The translations under genes and the position numbers were made by a program. Below the pieces are notes generated by a model, which was not told the origin of the DNA, did no database searches, and saw only the letters and a list, made by a program, of their open reading frames with translations. Of a stretch of 64,000 nucleotides of DNA, positions 10,407-21,400 are shown in pieces. The stretch comes from Prorocentrum cordatum (taxonomy: Eukaryota; Sar; Dinophyceae; Prorocentrales; Prorocentraceae): assembly GCA_963575745.1 (NCBI GenBank), contig CAUYUJ010016715.1:187501-251500 (forward strand), read 5' to 3'. Each line of letters begins with the position of its first letter. Position 1 is the first letter of the stretch.

Positions 10407-10539
10407 TGAGGACGATTGGGGGGCGGGATGGTGAATGCGAAGGTAATGATGACGGGGGGTGGGGGTGAGGAGGGCGATGAGGAGGACGGCGCGGGCCGCG
10501 GGGTGAGGATCAGAATAATGATGGTGAGCGTAGGAGGGG

Positions 10540-10920
10540 TGCGTGGTTGGCCGCCGCCGCTGTTTCGGAGTCGATGTCGTCGACGCTCCGCCGAGGCGGA
10601 CCAGGGCTCGGACGGCGACATCGACTCCGACGGCCCGCCTCCGGACGAGGACCCCCAGGGCGCGGGGTATACGTCGGCGATGCCTGGCGTTCGTCTGGCG
10701 CGCGCGTGCGGAGGACGAGGACGAGGAGGCTAATGGGGGGGAGGGAGAGGGGGAGGGAGGAGGGGGAGGGAGGAGGAAGGAGGGAGGAGGGAGAATGAGC
10801 GAGGAAGAATGAGGGAGGGGGGATGGGGGGGGAGGAGGAGGAGGGAGACGGGAGGAGGGAGGAGGGGAGGAGGGGGGAGGAGGGATAAGGGGGGATGAGG
10901 GAGGAGGGAGGAAGGTAGTC
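10540..10920 (+). other. Acidic exon-like segment followed by purine tract
   Basis: Positions 10560-10670 read SAEADQGSDGDIDSDGPPPD then EDPQGAG, an Asp/Glu/Ser-rich stretch. From 10735 to 10920 the sequence is almost only G and A (GGGAGG, GGAGGA). Probably one coding segment plus spacer. Confidence 0.3.
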
Positions 10921-10924
10921 AGAC

Positions 10925-11060
10925 CGAAAACAGCACGCAAACGCCAGCCGAACGCCAGACAAACGATGTACAAACGCCAGACAAACGATTGACAAACGCC
11001 AGCCCTACGTTTGTCGAACGTTTGTATGGCATTTGCAAATCGTTTGCGTTTGCGCGCCGT
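10925..11060. repeat. CAAACGCCAGACAAACGATT repeat cluster (with inverted copies)
   Basis: About five copies of CAAACGCCAGA or ACAAACGATTGACAAACG, then inverted copies (TTTGTCGAACGTTTGTATGG, ATCGTTTGCGTTTG). Same family as the TTTGTCTGG clusters elsewhere in the element. Confidence 0.7.
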
Positions 11061-11065
11061 TTGAT

Positions 11066-11225
11066 TTGCCAGAGGACGACGGCAGCGACGAGTCCCACTT
11101 CGCCGTGATGGACAAGGTCGCGCCAGTGGAGGCCCAGGAGCTGCAGGAGGACGCGCCCGACGAGGCCGAGGAGGAGGCCGAGGAGCGGGACAGCTCGGAC
11201 GACGAGCGCGTGAAGGCACGCGAGG
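11066..11225 (+). CDS. Acidic exon-like segment
   Basis: Reads FDLPEDDGSDESHFAVMDKV, then APVEAQELQEDAPDEAEEEA and EERDSSDDERVK, before passing into CT-rich DNA at about 11240. Strongly acidic, likely disordered. It precedes the relic spliced leader at 11830, so it is probably part of a different transcript from the methyltransferase-like gene. Not recognised. Confidence 0.35.
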
Positions 11226-11239
11226 GGGGCGTGCATTTC

Positions 11240-11530
11240 TTGTCTTCTCCATGCCTGCTCTCCTTCCCGCCCTCCCTCCCTCCCTCTCTCTTTCCCTCCC
11301 TATCATCCCATGCACATGCATGCGAATGTCCCTCCCTCCCTCCCTCCCTCTCTCTCTCTCTCTCTCTCTCGCCCCCATCGCTCCTTCTCTCTCCAACCAT
11401 CCCGCTTCTCCCTCCGCTCACCCCAAGGCATTCGCAGCATGCCCGTTCGTCGATTCGCCGCCCCCTGCCCCCCTGCTCTTCCATCCTGCCGCCTTCCTCA
11501 GCATGCCTCCACCATCCTCCATCCTCCGCG
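11240..11530. repeat. Pyrimidine-rich spacer with (CCCT)n and (CT)n
   Basis: CCTCCCTCCC and CTCTCTCTCTC runs on the plus strand, with no coding signal. Confidence 0.8.
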
Positions 11531-11829
11531 CTTTGCGCCCGTTGGCCCTTGTCGGGCGGCAGACGTTCCACGGTGGTTATGTGCATTGGGCCGCTTGATG
11601 GGCCTTCCCTACGGTGGCGCGCGAAGCACCTCGAGCACCGCGCGTCGCGCATCGCTGCGTCCTGCCACGGGGATCGGTTCGAAGGCTGTGCGAGGAGGGC
11701 GCGACGACTGATCTTGTGACTTCGGCGCGAAGATATGTCGCGCCACACATTCGATGACTGAGGGCGTGCGCGCTCCGCACATGAAAGGGCCTGGGGCTAG
11801 TGCAGCCCCTCCATCCATGCCCGCCGCCA

Positions 11830-11851
11830 TCCGTAGCCATTTCGGCTCGAA
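11830..11851 (+). other. Relic dinoflagellate spliced leader (mutated)
   Basis: Matches the 22-nt dinoflagellate spliced leader at 19 of 22 positions: CCGTAGCCATTT is intact, followed by CGGCTC. All three differences are transitions. It lies 57 bases before the ATG at 11909 of the methyltransferase-like gene, where a trans-spliced leader would sit in an mRNA. Known from dinoflagellates: cDNAs that carry the leader can reintegrate and leave such relics. Chance occurrence is unlikely but possible. Confidence 0.65.
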
Positions 11852-11908
11852 ACTTAATCTCGCCAAAGCGCATTGCGGCGCTTGCTTGCCCAGGGGCCAG
11901 CCCGCGTC

Positions 11909-13804
11909 ATGGAGTTGAGCTCCGAGTTGTGCAACGAGATTTGCAACGATCACGGTTTCTGCCCGCACCGCTTCAGGAAGCTCCAATCCCCCCACAATGG
12001 GATCTTGTGGACTCTCGTGTTCAACACGTTGCCCATTCTAAATATGTACGAGCCCGAGGAGCACCGCGACTTGGTCGCCCTGGACGCGAACCGCGATGCT
12101 GGCGACATCGGGCGCGCCGCTGGGGCGGCTGGACCGTATATGACGGTGGACCCAGCTGACGGGCCGTTCTTCAACATTCGCCGCCTTTGTGGTCTCGAGA
12201 ACGTCATGCGCTTGTGTATGCGCGTGCGCCCAGGTGGTACGGCTTGGATACATCCAGATGTACGCACGTGGTTGCCGAGAGATCGCCTTCGCGAGCCTCG
12301 GTCGTCAGGCGACGGCGCCAGCGCGGTGAATTTCCAGGTCAAGGAAGCAGACGCAGAGGTGAAGTCGTGGTGCCTCCTCACAGTCATCATGTGGCTTCGC
12401 AAGGTGGTGGGGCATCACCCATAGACAGACAGCCTCCGACCTCCTCCGTCCTACATCCTCCTCCGTCTCCTCCTCCTCCTCCCGCAACTCATCCTCCCCG
12501 ATCCGCCACCCCGACGTCATCCTCCAACTCCCCCTACGTCAACCGCTCCTTCTCACTGCGCCCTCTCCACAACGTCCTCCGCAACCTACGTCTCATCGCG
12601 CCTCCCTTCCGTCGTTCCGACTATCAACCCGCGGGTGGCCTCGGGGCGCCCGAGACGATTCTGGTAAATGAGAGGCCCGCCCCCAACATAACTGACGCTT
12701 TGGAACTACCCCACGTTACGGGCTCTTTGAAACTGTTGGTCACACCGAGTATTAGAAGCTCCCCCTGCCCCCCCCCCCTCCCCCCGCCCCGTCCCCAAAA
12801 TACAAACAAACGCACGAAATCCTTGAAATTACCACGCGCAGCCGCGCGGTAGTCTCAGAGGTGCACATTGTGTGGCAGCATCATCCTCAGAGCATGATGT
12901 GGGAGAATCCCATGGTCGCCAGGGTCGTGGCCCTCGTCATCTCGTTTCGCACCAAAGCTTGGATCCAGAACCCGCGCACGGCCCATCTGGAGCATATCAC
13001 CATCATGCACAACGATGCTCAATTTCGTGAACTGGAGGGGGCAACGCGGGGTGGACAATCTGTTGCGTTTCCGTTCGCGCAGGGGAGATCAGGGACGGGG
13101 GTGGCGGAAGCAAATCTCGCGCGCAGCACCCTGTCGCGCGTCAGCTTCTTCCAACCCCTTCCCTGCCCCCGCGAACGAAACCGCATCACCCTTGACCCGC
13201 CCCATAGGCAAAAAAAGATCCTTGGCTTCCCGGCGAGTATTTCGAGCTCATCGGCGACATGATTGGGGGTCTCTTGAAAGCAGAGTGTCGCCAGAAGTCC
13301 ATGTATTCGTTCATGAGATTCCCTGGGCACTCAGTCGAAACGCTGGAGAGCGACACCAACGACGACAACGGTAGCCCCCCTGTGAAACGGCGAAGGATTT
13401 CAAGAAAGACAACCCCATCGCCATCTCCGAAGCAAGCAAGCTCGCCATCACCATCAGCGAAATCGCAGCAGTCATCGCCAGCCACGCCGACGCCAGCGGC
13501 GCCACCACTGTCTTCCTCACCAGCAGCGCCATCGCCATCAGGGACGCCCGAAGCCACGACGCCACAGGGGGAGCTCGGAGCACAGAAAGCATCGGCAGCG
13601 GCAAGTGCGCTGGCTGAGGCAAGCAGCACGGCATACTCTTCGTCAGCGGTATCTTCTTCGATGCCAGTCGGAGTCTACTCGTCGATGGATCGTCTTCGCC
13701 AGGCGAGCGCAGCAGAGCAGGAGCAGCCCCCCAACGACAGCGAGCAATTCTCAGATGACGTCGTCCTCGCGATTTCGTCGTGGCTGAAGTCGGAGCGCGC
13801 TTGA
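11909..13804 (+). CDS. Methyltransferase-like protein of a dinoflagellate multicopy family
   Basis: Exon 1 (11909 to about 12411) starts MELSSELCNEICNDHGF and contains VALDANRDAGDIGRAAG, then GGTAWIHPDVRTWLPRDRLR, then VKEADAEVKSWCLLTVIMWL. An intron with AAG|GTGGTG and CTCAGAG|GTGCAC borders follows. Exon 2 (from about 12861) is VHIVWQHHPQSMMWENPMV. Exon 3, from about 13207 after CCATAG, starts KKDPWLPGEYFELIGDMIGG and ends in a Ser/Pro/Ala-rich basic tail (PPVKRRRISRK) at a TGA. The order (Asp-containing loop, Gly-Gly, Arg-rich loop, hydrophobic helix, H-x-P-x-S-x-M) resembles a methyltransferase-fold family I know as highly repeated in dinoflagellate genomes, but the usual Pro-Cys and Glu-Gln-Pro are replaced here by HPD and QHHPQ. 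Function unknown. The relic leader 57 bases upstream fixes the start. Confidence 0.45.
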
Positions 13805-14770
13805 GAGCTGGGTGGCAGCGTTAGTTTACGTTTGCTTACATTCAGTTGAATGTATTTGGGTTTTGCACTTTGTTAGGTAGGACAGCTGTGCAGTATGGCA
13901 TTGTTCTGCAGGTCATTTCGCAGCGTTCGGGTACCATTGCAATCTATCCGTCGACGTCAGCTTCTCATTGCAGCCCCCCCCCCCCACGCACCCAGGATCA
14001 CGAGGTTATAAAACGGATGGCAAACGATAGGATGCAATCAGGACGCACGAAGGATGGAGATGTGGAGGGAAAAGGACGATGGGTGGCAAGGGTTGGAAGA
14101 TGCGGGAGGGAAAAGGGCGCGGAGGATGAGGAGCCAGGGGGTCGCAGTGATGGGGTGATTAAGGCTACCAGCCTGACCAAGTCGGGAGAATGATGATCGG
14201 GAGAACGATGATGAAGGATCATGAGGCACCACATGAGAACACATTCAGAGACATATATACTTACGCATGCATGTATATGTGATATTTGGTCAGAGTGAGC
14301 ATCTCAATGTAATCGACGGGGGTGGCTAGGGGGTGGAGGATGTGCAAGGCTCAACAATACCATATTCATGTTCAATAATTCAAGCCACGTGTACACATGA
14401 AACACCAGCACGGATAGTCATTTCATTTTCTGGTTCGTCAGTTCGGATTTCGGGTCAATCGAACTCAGTGGTGCCCTGTCGCTTCGCTTAGTCTACGATC
14501 GCACTCCAGTAGGGGCCCTCTTTCTCCGCCTTCTGCGTCTCAACTAAAGCAACCTCATACGCAATCGCACAAAATATGTTCTTGATGCAAGCCCCCCCTC
14601 CCCTCGCGCTCCGCAGAAAGAATTCCAGTTGACGTAGATGCAAGTTCCCACGCTCGTTTTCGACATGTCGGCACGAGAGTTCAAGCCGCGTCTAATTTTA
14701 TGATGGGCTCGCGCGTGTGCCGTGTCTTTGTCTCGACTTGCGCCCCCCTCCCGCGCCATCCCAACCTTGC
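13805..14770. other. AT-richer spacer without a gene
   Basis: Less GC-rich than its surroundings, with a C-run at about 13974-13986. Nothing gene-like is seen. It follows the stop of the methyltransferase-like gene and probably includes its 3' untranslated region. Confidence 0.5.
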
Positions 14771-14776
14771 GCTCGC

Positions 14777-14965
14777 TCGCGAGAGGCCTTGGGCAAGTGG
14801 CTGATCTCCCTCAAGAAGAACAACAACGACAAGGCCAGCCCCAAGGCCAGCGCCATTTGCGAGCTCCAGGACAGCTCCGAATCGGACCTCCTGAAGGCTG
14901 CCAAGGCTTTCCCTGCTGTGCCGACGACGAAACAGAAGTTGAAGGCACGTTCTGGTCATATATAA
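14777..14965 (+). CDS. Exon-like segment, Lys-rich
   Basis: Reads REALGKWLISLKKNNNDKA, then SAICELQDSSESDLLKAAKA and FPAVPTTKQKLKARSGHI to a TAA. Probably helical and charged. The exon could end at AAG|GCACG (a GC donor, which dinoflagellates use). It may be the first exon of the charged coiled-coil-type gene downstream, but two other ORFs intervene. Confidence 0.35.
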   Translation, partial: SREALGKWLISLKKNNNDKASPKASAICELQDSSESDLLKAAKAFPAVPTTKQKLKARSGHI

Positions 14966-15316
14966 GACATCAGCATCACGTAAGCGTGCCGTTGGAAACC
15001 CCTTGGGTCAGCACTTGACGTTGATCTCTGGAGTGCCAAGTGCGGCAGAGTTCGCCAAGCGCTGATCCATTCACCATCGACGGGCATCCAAATGCATGTT
15101 CACGTGGTGCGTGGCAATTTTAGTATGTATTTTCCGCGGGACCCAGGGCGCACACGATATTCTAAAACATGTGACAGGGGACACTCGCGGAGTTGGGGCC
15201 GCCAGGAACCAGGATGCAGGGTTGCCCAGGGACGACGGTCGTTCAAAGCATGTGGGCCTGTATATCGTTCGGAATAATGTTCGGGATTTTTGTTTTGGGA
15301 AACCAAAAACAGTATC

Positions 15317-15772
15317 ATGCCAAAGGCTGAAATCGAGAAGGAGCGAACTGAGACTGCATCTGTGGACGGTGCCCCGACCAAGCAGCCCAAGAAGACCAAC
15401 AAAAAGAACGTGCTGCCAAAGAAGCCCGTTGTGACCCCGAAGCCTGCCAAGATCACCAAGAGCCCCAAAGTCCTCAAGACGCCACCAAAATCGTCTCCTG
15501 GGCACTCGTCGCCAAAAGGTACTTCGATCACGTTGCCTCGCCGCGCCACTCACCCAATGTACGGGGAATTGTATGCAGTCTATGCCGCCGATAAGTCGTA
15601 TTGTGTGTTCAAGCCAGACGATTCGTTGCCCAAGAAGACGCTGCTGGTTGAGGTTAGCGGCAAGAAATTCAAGCACCACCAGCGGGTGTTGCGTGACATC
15701 ATGGTCACGAGTTGTGAGAAGAGTTTGAGCAAGGCCGCCACAGTTTTGTATCGCGATTCGCTCCTTGAGTAG
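15317..15772 (+). CDS. Small Lys/Pro-tailed basic protein
   Basis: Intact 151-codon frame from ATG to TAG. The first 75 residues are a Lys/Pro/Thr tail (KKTNKKNVLPKKPVVTPKPA, then KITKSPKVLKTPPKSSPG), like the disordered tails of H1-type or other nuclear basic proteins. The remainder is a compact domain (HPMYGELYAVYAADKSYCVF, then KKTLLVEVSGKKFKHHQRVL). A nuclear DNA-binding role is inference from the tail only; the globular part is not recognised. It lies alone between spacers, same strand as the other element genes. Confidence 0.5.
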   Translation: MPKAEIEKERTETASVDGAPTKQPKKTNKKNVLPKKPVVTPKPAKITKSPKVLKTPPKSSPGHSSPKGTSITLPRRATHPMYGELYAVYAADKSYCVFKPDDSLPKKTLLVEVSGKKFKHHQRVLRDIMVTSCEKSLSKAATVLYRDSLLE

Positions 15773-17521
15773 AGGTGCCACATCGTGATGTTTCGCACGC
15801 GCAGATACGTAAAGTATTTGCCAGGAGGCGTGCCGCTTTGCATGCCCAGCGTTTCGTGTAGACGTTTGGCCTTTGGAGCGACATTGCAAGTTAGGGGATG
15901 TGTGATGGCAGGGTGCTCCATTATTGGCCATTGAGAATTATTATGTCAGTTTGTATTCAACCAGCCATCGGGTGAGCGCTTTCGTCAAGTAAAATGACAG
16001 GGGGCTCTCGACCGTTGGGTTCGAACCACTTGATCTGTGAGGAGGTGCTAGAATGGCTCGATTCGTTGTCAGTCCACTAGCATTCCTTTGTTACTCCACT
16101 CGCTGGGATGGGGGAACTGAAGGGAGATAGAAACCCAAGCAACAAAAACAGGGGGTCTAATGCCAACCACCCGTTGCCCTGCTCAGCAAGTCGTCCGTCT
16201 ATCTTTGACTCACTTCTCGCTGTCACGTTGCGCCGCGCATTTGTTTGATCCTGATGTTCTGCGTGCTTCTGGACTGATGATCTGTTGGCGTTCAGTAACC
16301 CCATGTGTTACATGATTGCAAAGTCTCGCAGATCCATCCCTCTCAATCGACGCTTGCGCCCTGTGCATCGACGCTACCGACAGTTGCCGATCGTCATGAG
16401 CTGGTCTGCCGACGGTCGTGGGAGATGAGGATGATGGGAGGAAGATGAGAAGGAGGATGATGAGGACGCGACGGGAGGTGAGGATGATGAGGAGGACCAT
16501 GAGAAGGAATATTGACAGGGTGTAATTCCCAGCGCACAAACTGTGTCACGCACCAGAAGGATGAGGATGAACAGAACAAAGGTGGTGAGAAAGGTAGACC
16601 CAATGCAACATCGCAGATCAAGGCACACACGGCACGCAACACTCTACTTCAAAACAATTCAAAACAGTGATGCACAAGGTTGAGCATATTCAGTAATGAT
16701 GTAGGCATGTTGTGTGACAATTGCGCACCCTCTCGTGGCTTCGTTGCTAAATTTGCAATGGCAAATCGCCTCACGTGGCAAAATCGGCGCTGCGTGTTTG
16801 TGCAATTTCTGAATTTCCAGGGACGTGATGTCTCCAGTAAACAGATTCCAGGTCAACTTACCAGATTTTCTGGAAAATTGGGATCTGGAATTCATCAATC
16901 GTTTGTCAATCGTTTGTCTGGAATTTGTCTGGAATTTGACTAAATCTGGAATTTGTCTGGAATTTGTCTGGAATTTCAAATTCCAGACAAATTCCAGACA
17001 AACGATTGACAAACGATTGATAAATTCCAGATCCAACAAAACATGAATTCTGAACGAATTTGTGATCTCGGTGTTTTGGACGTACAAACTGCGAACGAAA
17101 CCGCGCGAGGGTGCGCAATTATGCGTCGCGTGGCGAACACCAAAAGGCACTTTCATGCGCAACAACATCACATGACACGCAAACTCATTGACAATTGCAA
17201 CCCCTCAGGGTGTACCGTGCCACGCCTTTGTCAGATGGTTTTCCCAATTGCCCGCGTTGCATTTGCATTATTCCTTGTCTGCGTTGCGTTGCAGGGGTTT
17301 TCTGGAGCGCCACACGAGGCGCGCGTTTGCGTTGAATTGCATTTGTGATGGGGCAACCTGCCATGGTAAATTTGCATTGCGTTGCACGTGTCTCGTATGC
17401 CGTGTCTGGTTTTGTGAGCTTGCGGTTCAAGAGTTATCCAAGGAAGGGTTTGAACTCAGCGCTCTGTGCGCAACCGTTCACGTGCCCGAACGTACTCAGA
17501 CTGCTTTGCCACCTCGACGAG
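15773..17521. other. Spacer with GAT-rich stretch and a long hairpin
   Basis: No gene recognised. 16420-16500 is rich in GATGAGGA. Around 16730-16800 and 17090-17130 short similar pieces (GGGTGCGCAATT and its inverse, with CTCTCGTGGCTTCGTT) flank the hairpin 16881-17034 in opposite orientation, so the whole 16.7-17.15 kb stretch may be a small fold-back element. Confidence 0.45.
16881..17034. repeat. 57-bp near-perfect inverted repeat (hairpin)
   Basis: Arms 16881-16937 and 16978-17034 differ at one base; the 40-base loop holds more copies of AATTTGTCTGG. The arm begins GGATCTGGAATT and contains ATCAATCGTTTGTCAATCG. Made of the element-specific TTTGTCTGGAATTT repeat. Confidence 0.9.
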
Positions 17522-18034
17522 ATGGCCCCGAAGAAGGTGATCAACCACTCGTTGAAGCGTTCCATGAAGCGCCCTGCTGCGATTTCGACGTGCACGGACG
17601 TGGTGCCGTACTCTGAGAAGGGGACCGTTGTTTTTTTTGTTAGGGGGGTGGTTTGCTCGCCGTTGGACGGCGACAGTTGCTGAAGACATGTATTTGTTTC
17701 GAGGCGGTGCCACGTTCAAGAGAGTGCGCGGGGGGTCATTTTGAGAAGGATGACGAACCAGGCGGTTTTGTTTGCGACGAAGACGAGTGGGCGAATTTTC
17801 ATTCAGGAGGGATATGGCGGTGAGAAGGCGCGTTTGAAGAAAGGGAGCACAAGGACGGATGTGACGATGGCAACATTGCTTTATTCGAGTCGATTGAGCG
17901 GGAGAGTCGCTGCCGCGAGGAAAGAGGTGTCCAAGTTGGTGGCCATGTGCAAGGGCAAGAGCTTCGAAGCGAAGAAAGCCATCTACATGACACCGTTTTT
18001 TTATGAGGGAGGGCGCGCCGAAACGCAAACATGA
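17522..18034 (+). CDS. Small basic protein(s), two frames
   Basis: First frame 17522-17683: MAPKKVINHSLKRSMKRPAA then TVVFFVRGVVCSPLDGDSC and a stop. Second frame, about 17741-18034: MTNQAVLFATKTSGRIFIQE, GEKARLKKGSTRTDVTMATL, then SGRVAAARKEVSKLVAMCKG and KSFEAKKAIYM to a TGA. Both are Lys/Arg-rich and could be one gene joined by splicing (a GTTAGG occurs near 17639). The MAPKK...MKRPA start and the closing AARK...GKS...KKA pattern faintly recall the small basic chromatin proteins of dinoflagellates, but the resemblance is too weak to name it. Confidence 0.35.
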
Positions 18035-18240
18035 GTTCTCCGATCGTTGGCATTCGTTTGCGTGTGTACGTGTGAGCGTTCACTCATCGCGCGTCCTCGA
18101 TGTTGCTTGCGTCATGCATATCTTAGGATGAGGCGGCGAGGTGGTGAGAAGTGGATTGGGGGGCGTCACGACGACCCCGAGGGACAGAGGGCGGAGGACT
18201 CGGATGGGCTGAATACCGCGCCAGAGTTTCATCAAATGTC

Positions 18241-18420
18241 CTAAGTGGTCTCGGAGATTGTGGTTTTCCCCTCCGTTGCTCGCCCTTCCCTTATTCGCTC
18301 TCTATCTCTCTCTCTCTCTCTCTCTCTTTTTCTCTCTCTCTCTCTATTCCTCCCTCTCCCTCCCTCCCTCCCTCCCTCCCTCTCTCCCTCCCAATTAACT
18401 TGCTCCTCCCTCCCCCCATC
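18241..18420. repeat. Pyrimidine tract, (CT)n and (CCCT)n
   Basis: TCTCTCTCTC runs followed by CCTCCCTCCC; a likely 5' spacer or intron before the next gene. Confidence 0.8.
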
Positions 18421-18478
18421 AGAGTCGGAACTCCACTCCATCGTTATTTCCCATGTCTTGCCTTCACTGTCTTTGACA

Positions 18479-21400
18479 ATGTCAAACATGCTCCCCAGCA
18501 AGCACGGCAACGCGGACGACCCAGACCAGATTCGGGCCATCTTCGACCACGCGGAGATGACCAAACTTTACGGCTGCTTCGGGACTTCCAGGAAGAAGAG
18601 CGAGAAGGCCCAGGAGGTGTTCGCGACGGCCGAGAAGGCCGCACCAGGCGTCAAGACGCTGTCAAAACAGAAGCTGCTGGGGGCTTGGCTGAAGGACTAT
18701 ACCAGCTTCTGTTTTTCGCATGTCAATTTGTCATCGTTCCCCACCCCTCCTCACCCGCCTCGTCTACTCCACCCCTGCCCATCCACCTCCGCCCCGTCCG
18801 GACTCCCTCTCTTCGTCGTCGCCCTCTCCCACGCCCACTGCGCGTTGCCTGCGCACTTGGTCCTGGTGTGTCCTTCACGGCGTTTCCGATCCAGGCTCGA
18901 TAAAGTCAGGGGCCAGGGGGGTCGTAGTTTTTCTTGTCACCGTCTAGCCAGGACCCAGACATGGAATCGACGTTCTGGGAGGCGGCCGTGACCATCGGTT
19001 TCTCGGAAAAGGTGAAACAAACCAACATGTGGAAGAGCAAGAAGCAATTGGAGGACAAATACGGAACGGAGGAGGCCGAGGAATTGATTTCGAACAAGTT
19101 GCTTCCTGTGATTGGGCTGCGTTGGCGCCGTTTCGTCTCGAGGGGCACGGTAACGATACGATCGATCGGTGCACGCTTGACAGAAAACCCGCAGACAATC
19201 CACCAAACAATTATTTCCCGAACGCGTTTTACGCACGATCAACGAATGTCGTTTCCTTCCCTTCCTTCTTCCCTCCTCCGCTTGCCATTCACATCCAGCC
19301 CCCCATTCTCCATACCCCCTTCCCTCCCTCCTCCTCCTCCTCCTCCTCCTCCTCCCCCCTCCCTCCACCCTCATCCCGCATCCCTCATCCCCCCTCCTCC
19401 ACCCTCTTCGGGCAACGGGCCATGCGACAGTCGGGGGCGATGTCGGCGGCGATGACGACGGCGACAGCAGCGGCCCTGATGGTGACAGCAACGCTCTCGT
19501 TGTCAGCGCGGTATTCGCGTTCGACGGTCGGTGGGCGAACCGTCCGTGATCGGCGGTCGGTCGGCGTTCGTTCGTCATGTGTCGGCCGCTAGACAGGCGA
19601 CGATTCCACAGGGGGTGGGGCCTTCAAATCACGGCAGCCAGGTGAGGAAGCACCCGAGGAACCCGAAGCGCAAGCAGTGGCTCGACACAGAGGACGCCAT
19701 GGAGAAAGAGATGGGCCGCAAGCGCGAGAACACCGCCAAGGGCAGCAGGGCCATCACCAACGCCGAGTTCCGCGATATCGACGCCGCCGTCGGCAAGACC
19801 AGATTCTTGGCAGACGCCCGCGCAGGACATCTATTTTGATTTTCGTGCGCGCTTCCCTCTCCCTCGCCCTTTTATCATCCTCCTCCTCCTCCTCCTCCTC
19901 CTCCTCCTCCTCGCGTCGTGTTTGTTCCACTTCATCCGCATCCTTCTGCCCCGCTCTCCGCCCCTCCTTTTCCTGTTCCTCCTCCTCCGCCGTCGTCATC
20001 CGCCTCCTCGTCCTCCTCCTCCCATCCCCCCTCTTTCATCTCCTCCTCCTCCGCCGTCGTCGTTGTCCTCATTGGTCCTCCTCGGCCGTCAACCCGCCTC
20101 TTGGCCATCGATGTCGTCGGCGCCGTTGCCGTCTTGCGTCGGCAATTCGAAGAAGCCGCCGCCGTCCTGCGTCTCGTCGTTCACCCTAAAGTCTCCCGTG
20201 TCGGCGCCGCCATCGTCGTGTGAATTTCACGAAATGGGCTTTGAGCTGACCTGGGGAACATGGGCCTGGAGTCGTCCAGCGAGGCTGGCTCCGAAGACGA
20301 GCCCCTCGTCGCCGCCAAGCGCACCGCCGCTCGTCGTGGTCGCGGCAGCGCGGAGAAGCAGGCGGCAGCAGCGACGGCGGCGAAATCGCGGGCTGCCGCC
20401 AAGGACAAGGAGGACAAGGCGACGATGAGATGAATGGGGCTCCGACCGACACCGAACCGAGAGTATTCGCAAATTGGGGGGCGTCATGTAGGCCAAACGG
20501 TGAATGAACGATGAACGATGGCTGGGGATGACATGCGAGGTTGCGACATGACATTCAAACTGAAGGGAGGGGCAAAGCAGTGACGGCACGCTAAATTGGA
20601 AGGAGGGAGGGGTGAAGACGCATAGGATGACGACCGAACGGACGCAAACAAACCGACTGACCCACGACAGAACGCACGGAATCGAGTCGAGACGAACCGA
20701 ATGGGAGCAAACCACATCGAACCAAACTAAACCGAACCGAACCGAGCCGAGCCGAGCCGAACTGACCCCTGCTCGCCCAGGCCATCGGGGACGACAAGGT
20801 GAAGGCGAAGGCGAAGACGGTGGGCCTGATCCAGCAGGTCCTGGACTTCGACAAGAACAACTGCTCCGACGTCGAGACCGACACGCACAACTTCACGCAG
20901 GCGTTCGAGGCGGCGCCGTTTGATCGCACCCTCTTCCTCCTGCCCTCATCCTCCTCTCCCTCTCCCTCCCCTCTTCCTGCTCCCCTCCCTCCCGCCCCCT
21001 CCGACTCCTCCCGCTGCCCCCCGTCGCCTCCTCCTCCTCCTCCCCCTCCTCCTCCTCCCCCTCCTCTCCCTGCCTCCCTCCCCCTTCTCCTCGTCCTCCT
21101 CCTCCTCTCCTCAATGGTGGCACGGATGGCGGCATGGTGACGTGGAGGAGGATGGTCGTAGGAGGGCGTGGCACAGAGGACGATGAGACGGATGAGAAAG
21201 AGAAGGTTTTGGAGGAGGATGGAGAGATCGAAGAATGCATGTACGCAACGCCCCTCCGAACAGCCAGGCGTTCCTCCCGCTGCTGGTCAAAACGGTGAAG
21301 GAGAACTCTTCGGGGGCGGCGACGAAGAAAGAGCTCGCTACAGCGAAGCAGGTCGCACGTTTCTGCAATCCTTCTCCTCCTCCTTCTCGAGCCTCATCCA

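Noticed and set aside
17522-18034. Naming this gene as a dinoflagellate/viral nucleoprotein
   Set aside because: Only compositional similarity and a few scattered residues; not enough to assign.
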